DNA of 64,000 nt from Vibrio agarilyticus (GCF_012641465.1 NZ_JABAIK010000006.1:124001-188000), one strand, 5' to 3'; positions 39,350 to 49,381 are shown, counted from the first letter of the stretch. The notes: a model not told the origin generated them from the sequence alone. A program made the numbers and translations.

Positions 39350-41128
39350 TTACGCCAAGCTCAATAGAGGCGAGCCAACGGTAACAGCGTCGCCCTCTTT
39401 AACATTAAGCTCTTGCACGATACCGCTGCGCGCTGCGCGAACTTCCGTTTCCATCTTCATCGCTTCTAGGATCAGTAACACGTCACCCTCAGCCACTTCA
39501 CTGCCCGGTTGAACATGGACTTTAAAGATGTTACCGGCCAACGGTGCTGGCACGGCCTCTGCGGCAGGCGCTGCAGCTGCAGGCGCAGGTGCACTCGCAC
39601 CGGCTGGCGTCACAGAGGTCAACTCACCTTGAGGGCCAACTTCGACTTGATACACTTGGCCATCGACGCGAACGCTATAACTCTCTACTGAGGTATTTAA
39701 TGCAACTGGCGAGCTTGCTACTGCTGGTTGCGCTGCTTCTAACGTTGGCGCTGGTTCAAATGCATCAGGGTTGCCGCGATTTTTGAGGAATTTAAGCCCA
39801 ACTTGTGGGAACAAGGCGTAAGTTAAAACATCGTCCACTGCGTCTTTAGCCAGTGCGATATTATCCTGTTTGGCTTTGTCCAATAGATCGGCTGTTAGAG
39901 TATCAAGCTCAGCCTCAAGCAGATCGGCAGGGCGGCAAGTGATGGCACTAGCCCCATCCAATACGCGAGCTTGCAATTGAGCATTGACTTCCGCAGGTGC
40001 CGCGCCGTATTCGCCTTTGAGCACGCCAGCGGTTTCTTTGGTGATGCTCTTATAGCGTTCGCCGGTCAACACGTTGATCACCGCTTGCGTACCAACAATT
40101 TGTGAGGTTGGTGTGACTAGTGGAATGTAGCCAAGATCTTGACGCACGCGTGGGATCTCTTCGAGCACTTCATCAATGCGATCCGCCGCGCCTTGCTCTT
40201 TGAGTTGACCTTCCATGTTCGTCAACATGCCACCTGGGACTTGAGCAATCAAAATTCGAGAATCGACCCCTTTGAGTGATCCTTCCCACTTGGCGTACTT
40301 TTTACGTACTTCTCTGAAATACGCCGCAATCGGCTCTAACTGCTCAAGTTTGAGCCCAGTATCACGCTCAGTGCCTTGCAACATAGCAACCACAGTCTCG
40401 GTCGGTGTATGACCGTACGTGCAGCTCATCGAGGAAATTGAGGTATCGAGAATATCAATCCCGGCTTCAACGGCCTTCACTGCAGTGGCGGTTGAAAGGC
40501 CAGTGGTGGCATGACAATGCAGCGCTAATGGCACATCACATGAGGCTTTAATGCGCGTAATGAGCTCTTCAGCCTCATAAGGTTTAAGCAAACCCGACAT
40601 ATCTTTGATACACAAAGAGTGACAACCGAGATCTTCCAAACGTTTAGCTAAATCAACCCAAGTGTCAGTATTGTGAACCGGGCTTGTCGTGTATGACAGC
40701 GTACCTTGCGCATGAGCCCCCACATCCACGGTTGCTTTAACCGCTTTTTGGAAATTACGAACATCGTTCATCGCATCAAAGATGCGAAATACATCCATAC
40801 CATTGGTATGAGCGCGTTCAACAAATTTTTCTACAACATCATCAGCATAATGACGATAGCCCAACAAATTCTGCCCACGTAGCAACATCTGCATTGGAGT
40901 GTTTGGCATGGCTTTTTTCAGCTCACGCAAACGCTCCCAAGGATCCTCTCCCAAAAAACGAATACAGGCATCAAAAGTTGCTCCACCCCAAGTTTCAAGT
41001 GACCAGTACCCCACTTTGTCGAGCTCAGCTGCGATTGGCAGCATATCTTCGATACGCATGCGAGTCGCAAAAAGCGATTGGTGGGCGTCACGTAATACCA
41101 CATCGGTTAGCGCCAATGGTTTAGACAT
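39350..41128 (-). CDS. oadA: Oxaloacetate decarboxylase alpha subunit (biotin carboxyl carrier)
   Basis: Carboxyltransferase subunit that moves CO2 from oxaloacetate to biotin. The protein has 592 residues. An HMGL-like TIM-barrel domain ([19 protein letters not shown], metal-binding LHCHATTG) and the conserved carboxylase domain are followed by an Ala/Pro linker and the biotinyl domain with EAMKMETEV, biotinylated lysine at about residue 558. Spaced 33 bp after oadG and 9 bp before oadB. Confidence 0.97.
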   Translation of the reverse strand: MSKPLALTDVVLRDAHQSLFATRMRIEDMLPIAAELDKVGYWSLETWGGATFDACIRFLGEDPWERLRELKKAMPNTPMQMLLRGQNLLGYRHYADDVVEKFVERAHTNGMDVFRIFDAMNDVRNFQKAVKATVDVGAHAQGTLSYTTSPVHNTDTWVDLAKRLEDLGCHSLCIKDMSGLLKPYEAEELITRIKASCDVPLALHCHATTGLSTATAVKAVEAGIDILDTSISSMSCTYGHTPTETVVAMLQGTERDTGLKLEQLEPIAAYFREVRKKYAKWEGSLKGVDSRILIAQVPGGMLTNMEGQLKEQGAADRIDEVLEEIPRVRQDLGYIPLVTPTSQIVGTQAVINVLTGERYKSITKETAGVLKGEYGAAPAEVNAQLQARVLDGASAITCRPADLLEAELDTLTADLLDKAKQDNIALAKDAVDDVLTYALFPQVGLKFLKNRGNPDAFEPAPTLEAAQPAVASSPVALNTSVESYSVRVDGQVYQVEVGPQGELTSVTPAGASAPAPAAAAPAAEAVPAPLAGNIFKVHVQPGSEVAEGDVLLILEAMKMETEVRAARSGIVQELNVKEGDAVTVGSPLLSLA

Positions 41129-41161
41129 GCTTTAAAACTCCTTTTTATGTTCCAACAACTG

Positions 41162-41419
41162 TTATTTCGCGACCGCTGAACGGTGCTGATGAACCGCAGC
41201 AGAGATTGCCGCCACAACTTGCGGACTGACAGCGGTTGGAGAAGATTGATTCTGTATTTTTTTTGTGGGCGTCGCGACAGGCTCTGGCGCGTCTTCAGGT
41301 AGCAGTCGCGACATCAACTGCACCAAGTAGACAAGAATGGTCAGAAATAAAAATACGAAGCACATGCCCGTTGCCATTAGGGCTGCCGCATCGATAAGTA
41401 GGCTTCCAATATTTGTCAT
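41162..41419 (-). CDS. oadG: Oxaloacetate decarboxylase gamma subunit
   Basis: An 85-residue small subunit with one N-terminal membrane helix (ALMATGMCFVFLFLTILVYL) and a hydrophilic C-terminal tail ending HQHRSAVAK, a probable zinc-binding segment that contacts the alpha subunit. ATG 41419 (MTNIGSLL) follows AAAGGAAG; the ATG 15 bases upstream overlaps that site. First gene of the oadGAB operon. Confidence 0.93.
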   Translation of the reverse strand: MTNIGSLLIDAAALMATGMCFVFLFLTILVYLVQLMSRLLPEDAPEPVATPTKKIQNQSSPTAVSPQVVAAISAAVHQHRSAVAK

Positions 41420-41434
41420 TTTGCTTCCTTTCAA

Positions 41435-42011
41435 TGATGTTCAGTGCATTTGATTGATTCTCGTCACTGCCTCTCTATGCGCCATGCAGCACAGATCGTA
41501 GCGCAAACACACTAACTCACCGATTATCTCGATTGGTTAAATATTGTCAATTTTGTTGAATAACAGCGCAGCTTTTGACGCAATTTTGATTATTTATTCA
41601 TAAGCCAGATCACATAATCGACAGAAAAAATTCTGCTATTAACTGTTTTTTTCAGCCTAATTGAGCCATGAAAGGAAATCTGAGAGCGAGGTTATAATTC
41701 GCAAAGCACGCAATGCTGAAAATAAGCAAAGCGCGGCTTAAAGCACAAAATTCGGGGAAATATGAAATTGGTGGCGATTTATAATCACACTAGTCGATTC
41801 TCAGTGGTAAACCGTCAGCACAATTAACGACTCCTATCTGACAATGCGAGCGTCAATTACTAAAGCCAGTTACTTTGACTATGCGTCTTTTCGTCAACCC
41901 GCAATTAATGAATACATACGCACTTTTAACAACATTTTTGCAACATGCATATGTCGTGCGGTTACGGTCGAGTGATTAGACTAAAGAAGTGTGAAAAGAG
42001 TAAATTGGACG
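41435..42011. other. Intergenic region between oadG and the tRNA array
   Basis: About 580 bp with no well-supported gene. It contains the oad promoter (41523-41550) and AT-rich sequence. A plus-strand 21-codon reading (41762-41827, beginning MKLVAIYNHT with GGGGAA five bases upstream) is the only small candidate and is listed as a finding. The right end holds the terminator of the tRNA array. Confidence 0.5.
41523..41550 (-). promoter_or_regulatory. Candidate oadGAB promoter
   Basis: Minus-strand consensus -35 TTGACA (41550-41545), 16-bp spacer, -10 GATAAT (41528-41523), giving an expected leader of about 95 bases before oadG. Confidence 0.6.
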
Positions 42012-42044
42012 AATAAAAAAGGCCTCGCAAATGCGAGGCCTTAA
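42012..42044 (-). terminator. Terminator of the tRNA array
   Basis: Stem AAGGCCTCGC-AAAT-GCGAGGCCTT followed on the minus strand by six T. It lies seven bases downstream of the last tRNA-Arg. Confidence 0.92.
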
Positions 42045-42051
42045 TATAATA

Positions 42052-42128
42052 TGGCGCGCTCGAGAGGATTCGAACCTCTGACCGCCTGGTTCGTAGCCAG
42101 GTACTCTATCCAGCTGAGCTACGAGCGC
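42052..42128 (-). tRNA. tRNA-Arg (anticodon ACG)
   Basis: 77 bases including an encoded CCA. Acceptor stem GCGCTCG/CGAGCGC, anticodon loop CTACGAA, T-loop GTTCGAATC. Last gene of the array. It differs from the other four copies in the T-stem and next to it (CTCTCGAG instead of CTCCCGAG, with the compensating change on the other arm), so it is a slightly diverged copy. Confidence 0.97.
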
Positions 42129-42206
42129 GCTGTTTTTTGTATATCGATGAAAAAAATCCAACGATACACTGGGCATTACCCTAAATTCTCTTCTCTTAAA
42201 GAGAAA

Positions 42207-42283
42207 TGGCGCGCTCGGGAGGATTCGAACCTCCGACCGCCTGGTTCGTAGCCAGGTACTCTATCCAGCTGAGCTACGAGCGC
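42207..42283 (-). tRNA. tRNA-Arg (anticodon ACG)
   Basis: 77 bases with encoded CCA; same anticodon loop CTACGAA and acceptor stem as its neighbours. It begins exactly 155 bp from the previous copy, and the spacer is nearly the same. Confidence 0.97.
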
Positions 42284-42361
42284 GCTGTTTTTTTGTATAT
42301 CGGTGAAAAAATCCAACGATACACTGGGCATTACCCTAAATTGTCTTCTCTTAAAGAGAAA

Positions 42362-42438
42362 TGGCGCGCTCGGGAGGATTCGAACCTCCGACCGCCTGGT
42401 TCGTAGCCAGGTACTCTATCCAGCTGAGCTACGAGCGC
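42362..42438 (-). tRNA. tRNA-Arg (anticodon ACG)
   Basis: 77 bases with encoded CCA, identical in sequence to the copy at 42207. Third member of the 155-bp-period tandem. Confidence 0.97.
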
Positions 42439-42543
42439 GCTGTTTTTTGCTTTCAATTTATTAATAAATTAAAAACAGGGCTTTCGCCTAATTTTGCAAT
42501 ATAACGGTTCCTCACTTCAACTTTTCGTTAAAGAAAAGAAGAA

Positions 42544-42620
42544 TGGCGCGCTCGGGAGGATTCGAACCTCCGACCGCCTGGTTCGTAGCCAGGTACTCTA
42601 TCCAGCTGAGCTACGAGCGC
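42544..42620 (-). tRNA. tRNA-Arg (anticodon ACG)
   Basis: 77 bases with encoded CCA, identical to the copies at 42207 and 42362. Together with the tRNA-Ser at 42691 it forms a unit that is repeated perfectly 268 bp further on. Confidence 0.97.
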
Positions 42621-42662
42621 GCTGAGGATGTGAACTATATCACAAAGATTTTCTTTAGGAAC

Positions 42663-42686
42663 AAAAAAATTGACCTTTCAGTCAAT
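42663..42686 (-). terminator. Terminator-like hairpin inside the tRNA array (copy 1)
   Basis: Minus-strand ATTGAC-TGAAAG-GTCAAT followed by TTTTTT, starting a few bases after the CCA of tRNA-Ser (42691). The stem is short (6 bp), so it may be a partial terminator or a processing signal. Confidence 0.5.
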
Positions 42687-42690
42687 AAAA

Positions 42691-42782
42691 TGGCGGTGAA
42701 GGAGGGATTCGAACCCTCGATACGGGATAAACCGTATACTCCCTTAGCAGGGGAGCGCCTTCAGCCTCTCGGCCACCTCACC
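42691..42782 (-). tRNA. tRNA-Ser (anticodon GCT)
   Basis: 92 bases with encoded CCA and a long variable arm (TATACGGTTTATCCCGTAT), typical of class II serine tRNAs. Anticodon loop CTGCTAA reads AGC/AGT codons. Acceptor GGTGAGG/CTTCACC with one G-T pair. Confidence 0.97.
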
Positions 42783-42811
42783 ACTTTTTATTTCTGTTCT
42801 CATAAAGAGAA

Positions 42812-42888
42812 TGGCGCGCTCGGGAGGATTCGAACCTCCGACCGCCTGGTTCGTAGCCAGGTACTCTATCCAGCTGAGCTACGAGCGC
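42812..42888 (-). tRNA. tRNA-Arg (anticodon ACG)
   Basis: 77 bases with encoded CCA, identical to the copy at 42544. Second half of the duplicated Arg-Ser unit. Confidence 0.97.
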
Positions 42889-42930
42889 GCTGAGGATGTG
42901 AACTATATCACAAAGATTTTCTTTAGGAAC

Positions 42931-42954
42931 AAAAAAATTGACCTTTCAGTCAAT
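42931..42954 (-). terminator. Terminator-like hairpin inside the tRNA array (copy 2)
   Basis: Identical to the hairpin at 42663-42686, after the first tRNA-Ser of the array. Confidence 0.5.
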
Positions 42955-42958
42955 AAAA

Positions 42959-43050
42959 TGGCGGTGAAGGAGGGATTCGAACCCTCGATACGGGATAAAC
43001 CGTATACTCCCTTAGCAGGGGAGCGCCTTCAGCCTCTCGGCCACCTCACC
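42959..43050 (-). tRNA. tRNA-Ser (anticodon GCT)
   Basis: 92 bases with encoded CCA, identical to the copy at 42691. First gene of the array, 16 bases downstream of a strong candidate promoter. The csrA-serV-argVYZQ order of E. coli is the same, but there only one tRNA-Ser is present. Confidence 0.97.
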
Positions 43051-43065
43051 GTCTTGCGGAGGCAC

Positions 43066-43093
43066 ATATTACGATTTACCGAAAATAAGTCAA
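43066..43093 (-). promoter_or_regulatory. Candidate promoter of the tRNA array
   Basis: Minus-strand -35 TTGACT (43093-43088), 16-bp spacer, -10 TAATAT (43071-43066), followed by a GC-rich discriminator (GTGCCTCCGC) typical of stringently controlled stable-RNA promoters. Confidence 0.65.
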
Positions 43094-43208
43094 ACACTTT
43101 CTGTGAAAAAATTGCGGAAAATCGCTTGAGTGCCGAGCATTTAACCAAAGCGTCGATTTATCCAACACAACTGGCCTCAGAGCAGTTCTCTAAGCATAAA
43201 AAAGCGAT

Positions 43209-43240
43209 AAAAAAAGACCAACATAACGTTGGCCTTTTTT
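43209..43240 (-). terminator. csrA terminator
   Basis: Minus-strand stem GGCCAAC-GTTAT-GTTGGTC with A-run before and six T after, 27 bp downstream of csrA. Confidence 0.88.
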
Positions 43241-43266
43241 GATTGCGATCACTAAGTGTGGCACGA

Positions 43267-43464
43267 TTAATAATTGCCAGAAGCAACGTTACCATTGCCC
43301 TTTTCTGCCTGTATACGCATATAAATTTCTTCACGGTGAACCGAAACCTCTTTTGGAGCGTTCACACCGATGCGTACTTGGTTGCCCTTTACTCCAAGCA
43401 CAGTTACAGTAACTTCATCACCAATCATCAGAGTTTCGCCAACGCGGCGAGTCAAAATCAACAT
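43267..43464 (-). CDS. csrA: Carbon storage regulator CsrA
   Basis: A 65-residue dimeric RNA-binding protein that represses or stabilises mRNAs at GGA motifs; controls the glycolysis/gluconeogenesis balance, motility and quorum sensing in vibrios. The core [20 protein letters not shown] and the RNA-binding [11 protein letters not shown] segment are complete. Transcribed between lysC and the tRNA array, as in other Vibrionaceae. Confidence 0.98.
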   Translation of the reverse strand: MLILTRRVGETLMIGDEVTVTVLGVKGNQVRIGVNAPKEVSVHREEIYMRIQAEKGNGNVASGNY

Positions 43465-43578
43465 TCTTTAGCTCCTTGAGTCATCTCTAATTTGCTTGCT
43501 ACTTCGCTATTATCCATCAAAATTTATAATTTCGTAAACTCTCTATTCAACAATCTCGTTAAACAGTGCTGTTTTCGC

Positions 43579-44736
43579 CTACGCAAACGTTGGCGTCATA
43601 ACCACATACGTATCATGAAGAATATTAGCCGCACACTCTAAGGCATTTGGCACCACACTAAAGGATACGGTGCTCGCTCCGCTTGCTTGCAAGAGTGGCG
43701 TGATATGCTGCGAATCAAGCAGCGATTTTGCGTGCTCTGCTAACTCGCTCGCTTGAGTTCCAACTAGCGTCAGCAAAGATACCCAATCACTATTGTGGAT
43801 TTTACTATCAAATACCAGCTCCAATTTTGCGAAAGCCTCTTGTCTTATCAAGAGTTGAAGCTTGCTCTCATTCTCAACATGCGCAACGACCTCAATTCCA
43901 ACCGACTGACATTGGATCAAAACAGTTTCGAGACTCACATCATGTAACTCAACTTGCACCGCATCTTTTAATAGCGCCAGTCCTGTCACTGGTGCGGCTT
44001 GACTATGCACTACCATACTTCCACCGTCGGTATCAAACGTCGAAAGCACGCGTAATGGGATATTGTGTTGAGCCGCGTAGCGTACTGAAGGAAGATGTAG
44101 CACTTTGGCCCCGAAACTGGCCATCACCTCCATTGAATCAAAATCAATACTCGCTAACTTACGTGCGCCAGTCACGATACGAGGATCGCTGGTATAAACC
44201 CCATCAACATCGGTGTAAATTTGACACTCCTCGGCACTGAGCGCGCCGGCAAGCACCACTGCACTGGTATCGGAGCCGCCGCGACCCAGTGTGGTGATAT
44301 CACCGTGTTCAGTGACACCTTGAAAACCCGCCACAATAACGATCGTATCTTGCGCCAATAGCCTGCGTATGGGCGTGCAATCAATATGACGAATGGTGGC
44401 ATCATTGTGTTGAGTGTTGGTCAGAATTCGCGCTTGCGCGCCATTGAGCGATTGCGCGCGATAGCCTCGTGTATTTAACGTCATAGCCAACAACGCCATG
44501 GCCACTTGTTCGCCTGCCGCTAGCAGTACATCCAGTTCTCGCGCCTGTGGCACCGCATCGATTTGCTGCGCGAGACCCAATAGACGGTTGGTTTCACCGG
44601 CCATTGCCGAAACCACCACCACCACGTCTTGTCCGGCCTCTTTTGCCGCTATTACATGCTCAGCAACCTTTGCAATTCGCTCAATAGAGCCCATTGATGT
44701 GCCACCAAACTTTTGCACCACGACTGGCTTATTCAC
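43579..44736 (-). CDS. lysC: Aspartate kinase (monofunctional)
   Basis: Phosphorylates aspartate in the first step of the Lys/Thr/Met/diaminopimelate pathway. The protein has 385 residues. The catalytic N-terminus VQKFGGTSMGSIERI, the GRGGSDTSAVVLAGAL motif and DVDGVYTSDPRI are clear. The C-terminal ~130 residues correspond to the ACT regulatory region. Its place between alaS and csrA is characteristic of vibrios. The gene symbol follows the usual annotation; the feedback inhibitor is not determined. Confidence 0.94.
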   Translation of the reverse strand: MNKPVVVQKFGGTSMGSIERIAKVAEHVIAAKEAGQDVVVVVSAMAGETNRLLGLAQQIDAVPQARELDVLLAAGEQVAMALLAMTLNTRGYRAQSLNGAQARILTNTQHNDATIRHIDCTPIRRLLAQDTIVIVAGFQGVTEHGDITTLGRGGSDTSAVVLAGALSAEECQIYTDVDGVYTSDPRIVTGARKLASIDFDSMEVMASFGAKVLHLPSVRYAAQHNIPLRVLSTFDTDGGSMVVHSQAAPVTGLALLKDAVQVELHDVSLETVLIQCQSVGIEVVAHVENESKLQLLIRQEAFAKLELVFDSKIHNSDWVSLLTLVGTQASELAEHAKSLLDSQHITPLLQASGASTVSFSVVPNALECAANILHDTYVVMTPTFA

Positions 44737-44822
44737 TAACGTTTACCTTCTTAGGGTCTGCTATGTTCATCTCATTCAACGCGCTGGCTCTGAATGCCGT
44801 ATCTTGGGATCACTTAGGTATA

Positions 44823-44949
44823 TATACCCAAACAACGTGAAGATGCAGGTAGGCGACCAACGAACAAAGCCTCTGAGCATAGATACACTATGTGATGAGG
44901 TTTGTGAGTGCGCGTCAACACCGCTGCAACTTCAAGTAGGACGGGTATA
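44823..44949 (+). repeat. 127-bp palindromic interspersed repeat, copy E
   Basis: TATACCCAAACAACGTGAAG ... CTTCAAGTAGGACGGGTATA, exactly 127 bp, central CATAGATACACTATG. Very similar to copy A. It lies between alaS and lysC, upstream of lysC on the transcribed strand, and is followed by the alaS terminator. Confidence 0.85.
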
Positions 44950-44956
44950 ACAAAAT

Positions 44957-44982
44957 AAGGGCGCGCCAACGCGCACCCTTTT
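44957..44982 (-). terminator. alaS terminator
   Basis: Hairpin AAGGGCGCG-CCAA-CGCGCACCCTT with one bulge, about 50 bp after the alaS stop codon. On the minus strand it is followed by TATTTTG, a weak T-run. Confidence 0.65.
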
Positions 44983-45031
44983 CATTATGGCTAAGAGCGC
45001 TGGTGTCCAGCGCTCGTTCCGGTGATATCAA

Positions 45032-47614
45032 TCACAGGCGCTCAGTAAGCCAAGCCTCAACACTGTCAAGCGCGGCAGGAAGCGCTGCAGCATCGGTACC
45101 ACCCGCCTGAGCCATATCAGGACGACCGCCACCTTTACCACCAACTTGCTGCGCCACCATGTTGACGAGCTCGCCCGCTTTCACTTGGCCGATAAGGTCT
45201 TTTGTCACACCCGCAATCAGGCCGACTTTATCATCTGCGACATTGCCAAGCATAATAACGCCACTGCCGAGTTGATTTTTCAGCTCATCAACCATACCGC
45301 GCAGTGCTTTGTTATCAGCACCATCAAGCTTGGCAACCAGCACTTTGATGCCATTGATCTGTTTAACTTGATTAATCAAGCTTGCGCTGGCTTGGGCTGC
45401 TAACTTGTCTTTTAGCTGTGCGAGCTCTTTTTCCAATGCTTTCGCTTTGGTTGCCGCTTCCGCAAGCTTGGCTTCAAATTTATCTTGCTGCGCTTCAATC
45501 GCATCCAGTGCGGCTTCACCCGTCACCGCTTCAATACGGCGAATGCCAGCTGCAATACCGCTTTCTGATGTGATCTTAAACAGACCGATATCTCCGGTAT
45601 TATTGGCATGAATACCACCGCAAAGCTCAGTAGAGAAATCGCCCATCGAAAGCACTCGAACTTGGTCGTCGTATTTCTCACCGAACAATGCCATTGCGCC
45701 TTTTTCTTTGGCAGCGTCGATATCCATGATGTCAGTTTCAATCACAAGATTGCGACGAATTTGCGCGTTAACCAAACGTTCAACCGTCTTAATTTCTGCG
45801 GCTGTCATCGCTTCAAGATGCGAGAAGTCAAAACGCAAGCCTTCGGCTTTCACCAGTGAGCCTTTTTGGGTCACGTGTGTACCGAGCACTTGACGCAGCG
45901 CAGCATGAAGTAAGTGAGTTGCTGAGTGGTTCAGCGTAATGGCTGCACGGCGCTCTGCATCAACCAAAGCGTCAACATTGTCACCTTTTGCCAACACGCC
46001 TTCAACCATTACACCATGATGCGCAATCGCATTGCCCAGTTTTTGCGTATCTTCAACACGGAACAGACCTGCTGGCGTTTTAAATACACCCGCATCGCCA
46101 CTTTGGCCGCCTGACTCGGCATAAAACGGCGTCTGCTCAAGCACAACGACCGCTTTGTCGCCTGCTGAGAGTGCATCGACCGCTTTGCCGTCAACAAACA
46201 GATCCGTCACCGAACTTTGACCTTCTGTGGCCGCATAACCACAGAACTCACTCGCGGTATCCACTTTGATTGCCGCGTTGTAATCCGTACCAAACTGCCC
46301 CGCTTCACGTGCACGTTGGCGCTGCTCTTCCATTGCTTTCTCAAAACCAGCTTCATCAATCGCCAGTTCACGTTCGCGAGCAACATCGTTGGTTAAGTCT
46401 GCCGGGAAGCCGTAAGTGTCGTACAGTTTAAAGACCGTTTCGCCGTCCAGTACTTTACCGTCAAGATTATCTAACGCGTCGTTTAGAATTGTCATGCCAC
46501 GTTCAAGAGTACGTCCGAAGTTCTCTTCTTCGATACGAAGCACTTTCTCAACCAGCGCTTGCTGTTTCTTAAGCTCTTCACCTGCGCTACCCATCACCTC
46601 AGCAAGCACACCGACCAGCTTGTAGAAGAATGCGCCTTGTGCACCAAGCTTATTACCGTGACGCACAGCACGACGAATGATACGACGCAGTACATAGCCA
46701 CGGCCTTCGTTTGATGGCATTACACCATCAACGATCAAGAATGAACATGAACGAATGTGGTCTGCAATCACGCGTAAAGATTGGTTAGACAGATCGTCAT
46801 AACCTATGGTGTCTGCCGCCGATTTGATCAGTTTTTGGAACACATCGATTTCGTAGTTAGAGTGTACGCCCTGCATGATCGCAGAAATACGCTCGATCCC
46901 CATACCCGTATCCACAGATGGCTTAGGAAGAGGCTCCATCGTGCCATCAGCATGACGGTTAAACTGCATGAATACGTTGTTCCAGATTTCGATGAAACGG
47001 TCACCATCTTCTTCTGGCGAACCCGGAGGACCACCCCAAATATGATCGCCGTGATCGTAGAAGATTTCAGTACATGGACCACAAGGACCGGTATCGCCCA
47101 TTTGCCAGAAGTTGTCTGACTCAAACGCTTTACCGCCTTCTTTATCACCAATGCGCACGATACGTTCGGCAGGAATGCCAATTTGCTGATTCCAGATCTC
47201 AAACGCTTCGTCATCGGTTTTATACACAGTGACTAACAGACGTTCTTTCGGCAATTGCAACGTTTCGGTCAAAAACTCCCACGCAAACTTAATCGCGTCT
47301 TCTTTGAAGTAGTCGCCAAAGCTGAAGTTACCTAACATTTCAAAGAATGTGTGGTGACGCGCCGTGAAACCTACGTTTTCAAGGTCGTTGTGTTTACCAC
47401 CAGCACGTACACAACGCTGCGCCGTCGCCGCTCGAGTGTAGGCACGTTTTTCTAGGCCCAAGAAACAATCTTTAAATTGGTTCATGCCGGCGTTGGTGAA
47501 TAATAAGGTCGCATCGTTGTGCGGGACCAACGATGAACTTTCTACAATCTGGTGTCCTTTGCTTTCAAAGAACTTGAGAAACGCATTGCGAACCTCATCA
47601 GTGCTCATGTACAT
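45032..47614 (-). CDS. alaS: Alanine--tRNA ligase
   Basis: Class II synthetase that charges tRNA-Ala and edits mischarged Ser/Gly. The protein has 860 residues, normal size. Class II motif region ([36 protein letters not shown]), editing domain with [11 protein letters not shown] and the zinc-binding CGGIH, then the coiled-coil/C-Ala region ([17 protein letters not shown]) closing with [18 protein letters not shown] 47614 has GGAAG at good spacing; ATG 47608 is an alternative. Downstream of recX as in the recA-recX-alaS order. Confidence 0.98.
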   Translation of the reverse strand: MYMSTDEVRNAFLKFFESKGHQIVESSSLVPHNDATLLFTNAGMNQFKDCFLGLEKRAYTRAATAQRCVRAGGKHNDLENVGFTARHHTFFEMLGNFSFGDYFKEDAIKFAWEFLTETLQLPKERLLVTVYKTDDEAFEIWNQQIGIPAERIVRIGDKEGGKAFESDNFWQMGDTGPCGPCTEIFYDHGDHIWGGPPGSPEEDGDRFIEIWNNVFMQFNRHADGTMEPLPKPSVDTGMGIERISAIMQGVHSNYEIDVFQKLIKSAADTIGYDDLSNQSLRVIADHIRSCSFLIVDGVMPSNEGRGYVLRRIIRRAVRHGNKLGAQGAFFYKLVGVLAEVMGSAGEELKKQQALVEKVLRIEEENFGRTLERGMTILNDALDNLDGKVLDGETVFKLYDTYGFPADLTNDVARERELAIDEAGFEKAMEEQRQRAREAGQFGTDYNAAIKVDTASEFCGYAATEGQSSVTDLFVDGKAVDALSAGDKAVVVLEQTPFYAESGGQSGDAGVFKTPAGLFRVEDTQKLGNAIAHHGVMVEGVLAKGDNVDALVDAERRAAITLNHSATHLLHAALRQVLGTHVTQKGSLVKAEGLRFDFSHLEAMTAAEIKTVERLVNAQIRRNLVIETDIMDIDAAKEKGAMALFGEKYDDQVRVLSMGDFSTELCGGIHANNTGDIGLFKITSESGIAAGIRRIEAVTGEAALDAIEAQQDKFEAKLAEAATKAKALEKELAQLKDKLAAQASASLINQVKQINGIKVLVAKLDGADNKALRGMVDELKNQLGSGVIMLGNVADDKVGLIAGVTKDLIGQVKAGELVNMVAQQVGGKGGGRPDMAQAGGTDAAALPAALDSVEAWLTERL

Positions 47615-47756
47615 GCAGCTCTTCCTGAAAATCGTCGAGTGAAAATTTTGCCGTATTGTAGATCATGCTTAGTGCTTCGACTAGTTTTCTGGTGGAAAAC
47701 AACGCAGACGATGCGATTTTGACCACCTACTATCGTTTATTGCACTTAAACCCGAA

Positions 47757-48221
47757 CTACTGATGGTCCTCTTTTGCCAGAGCGTAGCGAATTTGTTCAA
47801 AGTCAAACCCACGATATTGTAAAAAGCGCACCTGCTTAGCATAGTCCTTGGCGTCCATTGCGATACGCCCTTTGAATTTTTTCTTCGCCGTGGTTCGAGC
47901 CAGTTCAAACCAATCGACTTCAGCCTCGTCCAGAACCGCTGCAATAATAGTGTCGTCAACGCGCTTTTGTTGCAGTTCTTGTCGTATTCGTCGTTCGCCA
48001 TGGCCTTTGTATAAATGCTGACGCAGTTGAGCCTGAGCAAAACGCCTATCATCCAAATAACCATATTCGGCGCACAGCGATAGCGTCGCTGCAACATCCT
48101 GCGGCTCAAACCCTTTCAATAACAGCTTTTGCTCAAGTTCATAACGGCCATGGTCACGCCGACTCAGCAATTGAATCGCGGCCTCTTTTGCACTGATTTT
48201 CTGTGGAGGGGAATACGCCAT
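47757..48221 (-). CDS. recX: Recombination regulatory protein RecX
   Basis: A 154-residue inhibitor of RecA filament extension and ATPase. Three-helix repeat pattern is visible ([40 protein letters not shown]). It lies 116 bp downstream of recA behind the recA terminator, so it is expressed by partial read-through or separately. Another reading in the shifted frame is a shadow. Confidence 0.94.
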   Translation of the reverse strand: MAYSPPQKISAKEAAIQLLSRRDHGRYELEQKLLLKGFEPQDVAATLSLCAEYGYLDDRRFAQAQLRQHLYKGHGERRIRQELQQKRVDDTIIAAVLDEAEVDWFELARTTAKKKFKGRIAMDAKDYAKQVRFLQYRGFDFEQIRYALAKEDHQ

Positions 48222-48292
48222 GTTACTCCTTGGTCATAGGCAGATGCTGAGTGCCGTCTTTAACTCGATGATAAATAAAACAGCGACACCAA

Positions 48293-48319
48293 TAAAAAAC
48301 CCTACCGAAGTAGGGTTTA
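48293..48319 (-). terminator. recA terminator
   Basis: Minus-strand stem AACCCTAC-TTCG-GTAGGGTT with the stable TTCG tetraloop, then six T, 20 bp after the recA stop codon and before recX. Confidence 0.92.
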
Positions 48320-48337
48320 ATATCAAACTGAGTCAGT

Positions 48338-49381
48338 TTAAAACTCTTCTTGCTCTGGCGCTTCATCCGCCTCTTGCGCTTCCATTGTCGCAGGTGATAG
48401 CAGCATATCACGCAATGTTTTATCAATGGTTTTTGCAATGTCTGTGTGTTCGCGCAGGAAATTACAAGCGTTGGCTTTGCCTTGGCCAATCTTGTCACCG
48501 TTATAGCTATACCAGGCGCCGGCTTTTTCAATCAGCTTATGCTTCACGCCCAAATCAACCAATTCACCTTCACGGTTAAAGCCTTGGCCGTACATGATTT
48601 GAGTATTGGCTTCTTTAAATGGCGCTGCAATCTTGTTCTTCACCACTTTAATGCGGGTTTCATTACCCACCACTTCGTCACCCTCTTTGATAGAGCCGGT
48701 ACGACGAATATCTAGACGCACTGAGGCGTAGAATTTGAGCGCATTACCACCTGTTGTGGTTTCTGGGTTACCAAACATAACCCCAATCTTCATACGAATT
48801 TGGTTAATGAAGATACACATACAGTTTGATTGCTTCAGGTTACCGGTCAACTTACGCATCGCTTGCGATAGCATACGCGCCTGCAAGCCCATATGGCTGT
48901 CACCCATCTCACCTTCGATTTCGGCTTTCGGTGTCAATGCGGCGACTGAGTCCACCACCATTACGTCTACCGCACCTGAACGTGCCAACGCATCACAAAT
49001 TTCAAGCGCTTGCTCACCAGTATCAGGTTGAGAAACCAAAAGCTCATCAATGTTAACGCCCAATTTCTTCGCATAAACAGGGTCAAGAGCGTGTTCCGCA
49101 TCGATAAACGCACAGGTTTTACCTTCACGTTGAGCTGCAGCAATCAGTTCCAGTGTCAAGGTGGTTTTGCCCGAAGATTCTGGTCCATAGATTTCAACAA
49201 TGCGGCCCATTGGCAGGCCACCAGCGCCTAAGGCGATATCAAGAGAAAGTGAGCCCGTTGAAATGGTTTCGACATCCATAGCTCGGTTATCACCGAGGCG
49301 CATGATTGAGCCTTTACCGAATTGCTTTTCAATTTGACCTAATGCGGCGGCCAGAGCTTTTTGTTTGTTCTCGTCCATCAC
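48338..49381 (-). CDS. recA: Recombinase RecA
   Basis: ATP-dependent strand-exchange protein and SOS co-protease. The protein has 347 residues with Walker [10 protein letters not shown], the [17 protein letters not shown] opening, the L1/L2 loop regions and the acidic C-terminal tail ([11 protein letters not shown]). An SOS box and promoter lie about 160 bp upstream. Confidence 0.99.
   Translation of the reverse strand: MMDENKQKALAAALGQIEKQFGKGSIMRLGDNRAMDVETISTGSLSLDIALGAGGLPMGRIVEIYGPESSGKTTLTLELIAAAQREGKTCAFIDAEHALDPVYAKKLGVNIDELLVSQPDTGEQALEICDALARSGAVDVMVVDSVAALTPKAEIEGEMGDSHMGLQARMLSQAMRKLTGNLKQSNCMCIFINQIRMKIGVMFGNPETTTGGNALKFYASVRLDIRRTGSIKEGDEVVGNETRIKVVKNKIAAPFKEANTQIMYGQGFNREGELVDLGVKHKLIEKAGAWYSYNGDKIGQGKANACNFLREHTDIAKTIDKTLRDMLLSPATMEAQEADEAPEQEEF

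Noticed and set aside
42052-43050. Regularly spaced repeats resembling a CRISPR array
   Set aside because: The repeats are 77-base tRNA genes with proper cloverleaf features and spacers that are themselves repeated.
42051-43242. Chain of small plus-strand frames reading MARSGGFEPPTAWFVARYSI and similar
   Set aside because: These are antisense translations of the tRNA-Arg and tRNA-Ser genes, a well-known annotation artefact; the repeats are tRNA copies, not a protein family.
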